NCBI RefSeq assembly: GCF_030867095.1
Contig: NC_081826.1
Span: 36,496,001 to 36,560,000 of the forward strand
Reading direction: 5' to 3'
DNA length: 64,000 nucleotides
Source of the DNA: Alligator mississippiensis
Lineage: Eukaryota > Chordata > Crocodylia > Alligatoridae
The notes beneath the pieces were generated by a model. It did no database searches and was not told the DNA's origin. It saw only the letters and a program-made list of their open reading frames with translations. Shown piece by piece: positions 61,601-64,000 of the stretch (position 1 is the first letter of the stretch; each line of letters starts with the position of its first letter). Made by a program: the position numbers and the translations under genes.

Positions 61601-63604
61601 AGTGGGTTAACCCTGTACTCCACAAGCTATACTAAAAATAAATGGAGCAAAATTATGGGAGAAGGCAAGACTCAACACAAGAAAAAGCTACTCCTTTGAA
61701 CTTAGGCTTTTATATTTTGTCATCTTTCCCCACTGTGTCAAAGTCTTACTCATCTTACAACAAACTTCAGTTGAGAGTCTCTCTAAATTAGATCAGTTCT
61801 TGCATTGCAGCCACTGTCCTCACAACACCATCTGATGCCCGCTTCACAGCAGTAGATAAAAAAAAAATACAACAGTTAAGAGGACTCTTGTATGTCCAGC
61901 TAGCAACAAGTGCAGCTGTCAATGTCATCTATTCTCTATTCACTGTTTATTTCACTGTATCTTCTTAGTCCTGTTTTCATCTGACAGCCAAATTAGGGTA
62001 TTTCATGACAATCAGTTAGCATGCACCTGAGCCTATTATACTTGATAAGGTGACAACAAAAGGAAGTTTTACTGACAGAACTTTATTGAACCTAGTTACT
62101 CAGCTAGAACCAGCTTGAATTAATCATAGTGCAACTCATCTTCAATCAAACACCTGGAAATGTAACTATTCACATGTCTTTCAATGAATGCATTTTACCT
62201 ATTTGTTTAATATGGTGAACTAGCTTACTCTAATTAATTAATTGTGCTGCACTTATGAAAAGGTGAACACCAGAAAATTGCTAGTCTTGAATAACATATG
62301 CATTGTATCACCAAACATTTCTGTACAGAAACCAAAAAAAAGTAGGTTTATAATACTAGGGATACACGAATAAACATTTTATAGGCCGATACCAATTATT
62401 AACCAGTTATATTGGCCAATACCAATCCAACTGCCAATATGCAGCCCAGCAGCTTGGAGTGCAGTATCCAACTGGTAAGCCTGTTGGGTCAGGAAAGATA
62501 CATGGGGGGCAGATCACAACTTCCACAGTGAGGGAGGAAGTGGGGCTGGGGCAGGGGCAGGCACTGCACAGCTGGGGTGGGGCGGGACACAGCACAGAGC
62601 CTCAGGCAGCTTGTCTGGGGGAACATGAGTAGCTCCTGCTGTTGTGCACGCCCCAGGGGAAGTATGGGGGGCACAGCCCCCCGAGATTTGTGCATGGGGC
62701 AAGTGCAGGCTGCCTGCTGAGGGTTCAGGGCCAAGGACTGGGCCAGCTTCTTCCAGGGGCAGGGTGGGGAGGGGCCAGGGCTGCACTCAGGCGGCGACCA
62801 CGCTGGGAGGACTGGCTATGAGAGGGGTACAGAGACCCCAAAATTCACCATAGCCTCCCTGTAGGGCCCCCTCCCAGCGCTGCCACTGCCCACCCCCACC
62901 CTCCCCAAGTGCAGCTCCCCCACTGCTGGGAGAATGCTGGCACAGCCCACCCTTGCCCCATGCACAGACCCAGGGGGCACATGCTCCCCCATGCCTCTCC
63001 TGGTGTTGTGTGCAACAGCAGGAGCCTCCCCCCCCAACCACCAACCCCCCAAGAGGAGCAGCCCGCAGCTCTGTCCTAGCATTCCACCCCAGCTGGGCAG
63101 CACCTGTCCCTTCCCCAGCCCAGCCCCATTCCTTCTCTCACCATGAGGGCCTCGATCTGCCCCGCCATGACCCTTTCCCCTCAGACTTACCCCAGCCAGA
63201 TGCTGCTCTCCAAGCTGCTAGGATGCATTCCTGGCTGCGCATACGAGGCATTTATTGGTGGCATTATCAGCCACATCAGCCAAAAAAAAAAAGCCGACTG
63301 CCAGTAATGTCAATTTTCCTTTTATCAGTGTCAATATATGGAACAATGTATCAGTGTACCTTTAAAGAATACAAACCCTGAGTTAGGACTCTAGTCCTAA
63401 ACACTACAGATATGTTAATATTTCACCACAGGGAATACACTACAACACAACACAATAGGCTTCCTACTGGAAAAATCATGCTAAAGTTATACATACAGTA
63501 AAGAAAGAGGTACCACAGAAGCGGGCACACATCCCTCGCACAAAGCCTTCATGTGCTTGTATGGTACGGATGCATTGTCGCTTGGTCAAGTTCCAAATTT
63601 TAAC
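22559..63604 (-). CDS. DCAF13: DCAF13 (WDSOF1/SOF1 homologue), last nine coding exons; 5' part outside the window
   Basis: Nine minus-strand exons join in frame into 355 codons plus TAA: 63497-63604, 61292-61381, 55183-55338, 49939-50016, 42890-42972, 39008-39172, 35025-35160, 23564-23727, 22559-22646. All introns are GT-AG. The product matches my recollection of human DCAF13 from residue 91 to the C-terminus (445) without gaps. It holds WD40 repeats, WDxR-type boxes (IWDEQR, LYDMR, TFDMR) and the basic Sof1-like C-terminal domain (about the last 90 residues, ending KKKHVVAVVK). Known for the family: a nucleolar small-subunit processome factor needed for 18S rRNA maturation, and a substrate receptor for CUL4-DDB1 ubiquitin ligase; the WDxR boxes are the expected DDB1 contact. 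Introns are 2115, 5953, 5166, 6966, 3717, 3847, 11297 and 917 bp from 5' to 3'. No disruption is visible, so the gene is probably functional. The promoter and first exons lie past 64000. Confidence 0.96.
23564..23727 (-). CDS. DCAF13: DCAF13 coding exon (Sof1-like domain)
   Basis: 164 bp, starting in phase 0 and ending with two bases of a Lys codon. It encodes LAPREKAAMNYNQKLKEKF, then a basic stretch IKRIARHRHLPKAIYSQAK and a REARRRK end. The acceptor is TCCACAG and the donor GTAAGT. The basic composition fits the Sof1-like domain that contacts the pre-ribosome. Confidence 0.95.
27926..28045 (+). mobile_element. tRNA-derived SINE
   Basis: GGGGTGGCATAGGTGCTAAG (A-box region) and AAGTTTGAGATCACAGC (B-box region) are about 45 bp apart, as in a tRNA-headed SINE, followed by unrelated sequence. 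Not an intact tRNA gene. Confidence 0.55.
29245..29720. mobile_element. Old CR1/L3-type repeat
   Basis: The stretch CAGTTCCATCTAGTCTAGTA...CTGACACTGGCCAACTTCAG matches a repeat I recognise as widespread in amniotes, and ACCCTCTCTAATTTTGCAGT near 29665 is CR1-like in minus orientation. Highly degraded and possibly two repeats. Confidence 0.4.
29858..29940 (-). mobile_element. Penelope-like 3' tail, minus strand
   Basis: The minus strand reads AACTATATAGTTGGTCCAGT then AAAAAGGTATCACCCGCAAA, closely like the tail at 38630-38735 and a tail common in reptile genomes. No ribozyme core is recognisable in this copy. Confidence 0.5.
30380..30704. mobile_element. hAT-type non-autonomous element
   Basis: Ends CAGTGCTTCTCAAACTA and TTTGAGAAGCACTG are inverted repeats. 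Target duplication CTATAAAG (30372-30379) / CTATGAAG (30705-30712) differs at one base. 325 bp, no coding capacity. Confidence 0.9.
30783..31007. mobile_element. hAT-type non-autonomous element, perfect 8-bp target duplication
   Basis: CCTTAGGT lies on both sides (30775-30782 and 31008-31015). Ends CAGAGGTCAGGAATC and CTGCCAACCCCTG are imperfect inverted repeats. 225 bp, only 78 bp from the preceding hAT element. Confidence 0.85.
34193..34508. mobile_element. hAT-type non-autonomous element (Charlie-like ends)
   Basis: Ends CAGGGGTGGGCAAAATATGG and CTGCCCACCCCTG. Flanks TGCCAACC (34185-34192) and TGCTAAGC (34509-34516) match at six of eight positions, as expected for an aged duplication. It lies about 500 bp from a DCAF13 exon. 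Confidence 0.8.
35025..35160 (-). CDS. DCAF13: DCAF13 coding exon
   Basis: 136 bp; the first base finishes the split Arg codon and the exon ends in phase 0. It encodes EVYHSKRMQHVISVKW, then GSDEMNIRLWKANASEKLGV. The acceptor is GTTTTAG and the donor GTAAGA. This is the last WD40 blade (NIRLWKA) and the start of the Sof1 domain. An 11.3-kb intron follows. Confidence 0.96.
35321..36540 (-). mobile_element. CR1 LINE 3' fragment (minus), split by a hAT element
   Basis: AGAAGTCGGGCTAGAAGGGA, CTAGTCCAACCCCCTGCCTG and AGGATCATCCCTATGCAAAC are CR1 3'-end sequence read on the opposite strand. It stops at 35444 and continues from 36503 after the hAT insertion. The right limit is approximate. Confidence 0.75.
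35445..36494 (+). mobile_element. hAT-type element, family C, with inverted internal arms; perfect 8-bp target duplication
   Basis: ATCTAAAC lies on both sides (35437-35444 and 36495-36502). Ends TAGAGGTGCACCAATATCAG and TTATCAGTGCACCCCTA are inverted repeats. GC-rich arms (about 35640-35905 and 36090-36350) are partly inverted copies: GTGAGGGAGGGAGTGGGG on the left is CCCCACTCCCTCCCTCAC on the right, and GGCTGCCTGCTGCAGGCTC pairs with GCAGCAGGCAGCC. No transposase. Related copies lie at 52903 and 62357. Confidence 0.88.
36541..38629. other. DCAF13: DCAF13 intron sequence without recognised features
   Basis: AT-rich, with short open frames only and no recognised repeats. Confidence 0.5.
38630..38735 (+). 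mobile_element. Penelope-like element 3' tail with hammerhead-like remnant
   Basis: CTGAAGA (38630-38636) is followed by a short stem AGGG...CCCT and AAAGC, the layout of a hammerhead core (CUGANGA, helix II, GAAA) with the second core box damaged. Downstream is CCAACTATTTAGTTGGTCTA then ATAAAAGATATTACATTTAC, a tail I recognise as common in reptile genomes. Known: Penelope-like elements carry hammerhead motifs. Inference: this is a decayed one. Confidence 0.5.
39008..39172 (-). CDS. DCAF13: DCAF13 coding exon
   Basis: 165 bp; the first base completes the split Asn codon and the last two begin the next Arg codon. It encodes LYTFDMRFLETPVMVHMDHV through SFDKSIRIFPVDKGHS. The acceptor is TTTTACAG and the donor GTCAGT. 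It covers a WD40 blade with a TFDMR box and the strongly conserved segment SPTGKEFVSASFDKSIRIF. Confidence 0.96.
39236..39596 (-). mobile_element. CR1 LINE 3' fragment, minus strand
   Basis: CGGAAGGGACCTAAACAGAT, GACCCCCTGCCGTGGCAGG and AAAGACCCCCAAGGTAGGAG, then AGTAGCGCCTCCTGATGTCT, are the reverse of the CR1 RT end and 3' UTR seen at 3800-4090. It starts 64 bp from the DCAF13 exon at 39008-39172. Confidence 0.9.
39597..42889. other. DCAF13: DCAF13 intron sequence without recognised features
   Basis: No convincing gene or repeat. Short open frames (for example 40329-40655 minus and 41258-41575 plus) lack motifs. Confidence 0.5.
42890..42972 (-). CDS. DCAF13: DCAF13 coding exon
   Basis: 83 bp, entering in phase 0 and leaving two bases of the Asn codon (EDYN split across the intron). 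It encodes VILDMRTNTLCWNPMEAF and FTAANEDY. The acceptor is TTTCTAG and the donor GTAAGA. Confidence 0.95.
43075..43200 (-). mobile_element. MIR/CORE-SINE remnant
   Basis: GATACAGAAACTAAGGCAGA, GAGGCCAAATAACATATCC and AAGGCCACAGAGC reproduce, on the opposite strand, the MIR core (CAGTTTCCTC, TAAGTTACTTGCCC, TGACCTTGG). Old copy. Confidence 0.65.
43330..43412 (+). mobile_element. CR1 LINE 3' end, short
   Basis: GACTCGATGATCTATTGAGG and TCCCTTATGACCCTAACATC, ending TATGAATCTATGAAA, the usual CR1 3' terminus. Confidence 0.85.
43751..44014. mobile_element. Degraded hAT-type element
   Basis: Left GGTGCTTAATATTTTGGCCC and, reverse-complemented, the right end CCAAGGGTGCTCAATACCTT are similar. Flanks ATTAGACT (43743-43750) and ATTAGATG (44015-44022) match at six of eight positions. 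Confidence 0.5.
44015..45879. other. DCAF13: DCAF13 intron sequence without recognised features
   Basis: The block 44580-45150 is somewhat GC-richer and may be an old repeat; I could not assign it. Confidence 0.4.
45880..46680 (-). mobile_element. Ancient CR1/L3-type LINE remnant
   Basis: Phrases typical of L3/CR1 3' halves in reverse orientation: TCTCTGAACCTCCTCCTATT, TTCATCTACCATCACACTGC and TTGACTCCTTTCTCCACATG. Heavily diverged; 46094-46297 is a later insertion. Confidence 0.5.
46094..46297. mobile_element. Degraded hAT-type element
   Basis: The right end CAGATTGCTGACCCTTG resembles a hAT terminus (reverse complement CAAGGGTCAGCAATCTG) and the left starts CAGCAATCAGCAATATTTTC. Flanks ACTTATAT / ACTTAACA share five bases. 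Confidence 0.45.
47395..48010 (-). mobile_element. CR1/L3-type LINE fragments with a short insertion
   Basis: CAACCCCCTGCTCAAGGTAG, AGGATCATCCCTAACTAAAC and, further on, ATTCATGAAGATATTAAACA and TGGACCAGTGACAGACCCCT are CR1-type 3' sequence in reverse. Between about 47416 and 47562 is unrelated sequence ending GGTTGGCCGCCCCTG, like a hAT terminus. Confidence 0.65.
48450..48620 (-). mobile_element. CR1 LINE 3' fragment, minus strand
   Basis: TCATAGATTTCTAGGGTCAG then AAGGGACCTCAGAAAATCAT is the CR1 3' end in reverse; the rest is more diverged. Confidence 0.75.
48621..49938. other. DCAF13: DCAF13 intron sequence, mostly unassigned
   Basis: A weak tRNA-SINE-like patch (GAATTCAAATCCCATTAGGC to about 49440) is the only hint. 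No gene. Confidence 0.4.
49939..50016 (-). CDS. DCAF13: DCAF13 coding exon
   Basis: 78 bp, 26 codons in phase 0, TYLLGSCASDRNIVLYDMR to TPLKK. The acceptor is TTTTTTAG and the donor GTAACT. It carries a second box (LYDMR). The exon lies inside a 12-kb stretch otherwise made of introns and LINE fragments. Confidence 0.95.
50580..52560 (-). mobile_element. Non-CR1 LINE pseudogene (RTE/Rex-like EN-RT family, clade not certain)
   Basis: The minus strand reads, in broken frames: FWLNLCDDIQKAADV (about 52490), KAIKLVHGNKASSNNYLPAE then LLQKLCEVILLCWKEE and FRDAQFVQFCKNKEDRSD (52240-52000), RLNSFHVICLCRILKIKWED then RITNTEVLGHAGL (about 51100-51005), and ESWEEHASG-like (about 50810). These match segments of endonuclease-reverse transcriptase LINEs of the type with a WKDA...NHRGISLL core. 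Many stops and frameshifts make it an old dead copy. Limits are approximate. Confidence 0.75.
52903..53540 (+). mobile_element. hAT family C copy, right end lost or unrecognised
   Basis: It starts TAGAGATGCACCGATACATT, continues with TTTCCTGATGTGGCTGATAA and the GC-rich left arm (GATGAGGGAGGAAGTGGAGC, 53141 on), as in the 35445 copy. Beyond about 53400 the match fades and no inverted terminus is visible. Confidence 0.75.
53811..54456. mobile_element. Compact TIR element, ACCGTATTTT ends
   Basis: ACCGTATTTT (53811-53820) and AAAATACGGT (54447-54456) are exact inverted ends, and both sides continue with GTATATCCCACGG / CCGTGGATGGGATATA. The GC-rich centre (53915-54320) repeats GGCCAGGGC...GGCTGCGCCGCC units. 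Long open frames on both strands come from this repetition. No clear target duplication and no transposase. Confidence 0.75.
54457..55182. other. DCAF13: DCAF13 intron sequence without recognised features
   Basis: AT-rich, with no gene or clear repeat. Confidence 0.45.
55183..55338 (-). CDS. DCAF13: DCAF13 coding exon
   Basis: 156 bp, 52 codons in phase 0, from TVYTGIDHHWKEAIFATC to SISSVKFNPIE. The acceptor is TTTAAAG and the donor GTAACT. It contains VDIWDEQR, a WDxR box of the DDB1-binding type. Confidence 0.96.
55492..55655. mobile_element. Possible degraded hAT-type element
   Basis: Left TTGTGTTCAAACTTCTGGTC and the right end GGTTGATTACCACTGGTCT (reverse complement AGACCAGTGGTAATCAACC) loosely resemble hAT termini around a GGCCTGCAAAGCTC-type centre. 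No target duplication found. Confidence 0.3.
56170..57181. mobile_element. hAT-type element, family A, second copy
   Basis: Flanks GTTATCAT (56162-56169) and GTCATCAT (57182-57189) differ at one base. The right end GGAAAACCTGGATCCTTG is identical to that of the 14531-15724 copy, and the left starts CAGATACTCCTCAG. The GC-rich interior is shared with the other copy. Non-coding. Confidence 0.8.
57190..58579. other. DCAF13: DCAF13 intron sequence without recognised features
   Basis: AT-rich with a G-run near 57265. No gene recognised. Confidence 0.45.
58580..59101. mobile_element. hAT-type element
   Basis: Ends CACAGGTGTCATACATATGG and, reverse-complemented, CAAGGCTGTCAAATTCATCC. Flanks ATTTAGGG (58572-58579) and ATCTAAGG (59102-59109) match at six of eight positions. 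Non-coding. Confidence 0.75.
59545..59890 (-). mobile_element. CR1/L3-like LINE fragment, minus strand
   Basis: TCTGGTCATCTAACCTACTC, CATATCATCCAGTTACCCCT, TCTTGAAGACATCAGGAGAC and CCACTGGTTCTTGTTGTGTC follow in the order seen in old turtle/crocodilian CR1 copies in reverse. Confidence 0.7.
59891..61039. other. DCAF13: DCAF13 intron sequence, mostly unassigned
   Basis: The block 60450-60920 is purine/GC-rich and contains GATAATCGATTAATCATTTA near its left edge. It may be another non-autonomous element, but I could not define ends. Confidence 0.35.
61040..61260 (-). mobile_element. CR1 LINE fragment, minus strand
   Basis: The minus strand encodes a remnant VLYPVLVSIFEKDIAQLERD, corresponding to CR1 CVQFWAPHFKKDI...LERVQ. 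It ends about 30 bp from the donor site of the DCAF13 exon at 61292-61381. Confidence 0.7.
61292..61381 (-). CDS. DCAF13: DCAF13 coding exon
   Basis: 90 bp, 30 codons in phase 0, VGDDKTVKHWKMDG through EEEEPIHTILGK. The acceptor is TTTTAG and the donor GTATAT. It completes a WD40 blade (VKHW) and carries the acidic EEEE loop. From memory, human has Q where this gene has H before WKMDG. The donor lies about 30 bp from a minus-strand CR1 fragment. Confidence 0.95.
62357..63364 (-). mobile_element. hAT family C copy, reverse orientation
   Basis: The left edge TAGGGATACACGAATAA corresponds to the right end of the 35445 copy, and the right edge TGTATCAGTGTACCTTTA to its left end. Flanks TATAATAC (62349-62356) and AAGAATAC (63365-63372) match at six of eight positions. 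The GC-rich inverted arms (about 62510-62780 and 62880-63170) are retained. It lies 132 bp inside the intron after the exon at 63497. Confidence 0.85.
63497..63604 (-). CDS. DCAF13: DCAF13 coding exon (first in window)
   Basis: 108 bp, 36 codons, phase 0 at both ends, starting VKIWNLTKRQ and ending CGTSFFT. The acceptor is TTTTGCAG and the donor GTATGT. It holds the end of one WD40 blade (VKIWNL) and the start of the next (IQAHEGFVRGMC). At least one coding exon, encoding about 90 N-terminal residues, must lie beyond 64000. Confidence 0.96.
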
Positions 63605-63714
63605 CTGCAAAATATATACCAGAATTATTTTCTTTACATGATAGTTTCCTAGCTCCCTATTTCTTTTCATAATAAAACTGTAAGATGTCATAGCAAGTCA
63701 TGTCAAATGGCACA

Positions 63715-63855
63715 GTCATCTACCCTGGTGATCTTCAAAAAGCATCTCAACACATCATCTGATCCCAGCAGTCTTTCCTGCCCAAGTGCAGGGGGACTGG
63801 ACTTGATGATCTGTAAGGTCCCTTTCAGCCCCTAACAACTATGAAACTATGAAAC
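63715..63855 (+). mobile_element. CR1 LINE 3' end
   Basis: GGACTGGACTTGATGATCTG then TAAGGTCCCTTTCAGCCCCT, ending CTATGAAACTATGAAACC, a CR1 3' UTR and terminal repeat. It lies upstream of the first DCAF13 exon in the window. Confidence 0.85.
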
Positions 63856-64000
63856 CATTTGCTTGAAGGTTCATCGATTTTAAGAAAGTTAGTTCCAGAC
63901 AGTTCGAACCAAAACCTACCCATAGATTTTTTGTGTTTTTTGGTTTTCTAAATCATAATTCCTTAAAAAAAAAAAAAACCCAAAAAACTCAACTGTTGAA

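Overview
This is vertebrate nuclear DNA, most likely from a sauropsid (crocodilian, with turtle as the alternative). That view rests on the repeats. CR1-type LINEs in every stage of decay dominate, including one copy with a long open reverse-transcriptase frame. There are also many short hAT-type DNA transposons with 8-bp target duplications, Penelope-like tails and CORE/MIR-type SINE remnants. I saw no L1/Alu pattern and no bacterial or phage genes. The organism call is an inference from repeat content and was not checked by a search.

One host gene is recognisable. The last nine coding exons of DCAF13 (WDSOF1, the SOF1 homologue) lie on the minus strand from 63604 down to the stop codon at 22559-22561. 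The exons sum to 1,068 nt (355 codons plus stop), join in frame and have GT/AG borders. From memory of the human protein they correspond to residues 91-445 with no length change. The introns run from 0.9 to 11.3 kb and are filled with mobile elements. The 5' exons and promoter lie beyond position 64000.

Positions 1-22557 lie downstream of the gene. They hold a CR1 LINE (1-4115) interrupted by a 1.36-kb GC-rich insertion; a repeat-rich tract (4141-7362) bounded by two similar termini in inverted orientation and enclosing an LTR-like stretch; hAT elements at 11063-11502 and 14531-15724, both with perfect 8-bp duplications; a nested stack of CR1 copies and insertions (16281-19117); and head-to-head CR1 fragments (20235-21470).

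Positions 22558-64000 are the DCAF13 locus. Intronic insertions include hAT elements at 30380, 30783, 34193, 35445, 43751, 46094, 56170, 58580 and 62357, a second LINE clade (50580-52560), a compact terminal-inverted-repeat element (53811-54456) and two Penelope-like tails. One of these tails (38630) still resembles a decayed hammerhead ribozyme. Two hAT families with different termini share the same GC-rich internal module, arranged as inverted arms in one family. This is the most unusual structural signal I found. I found no evidence for a new multi-gene system.
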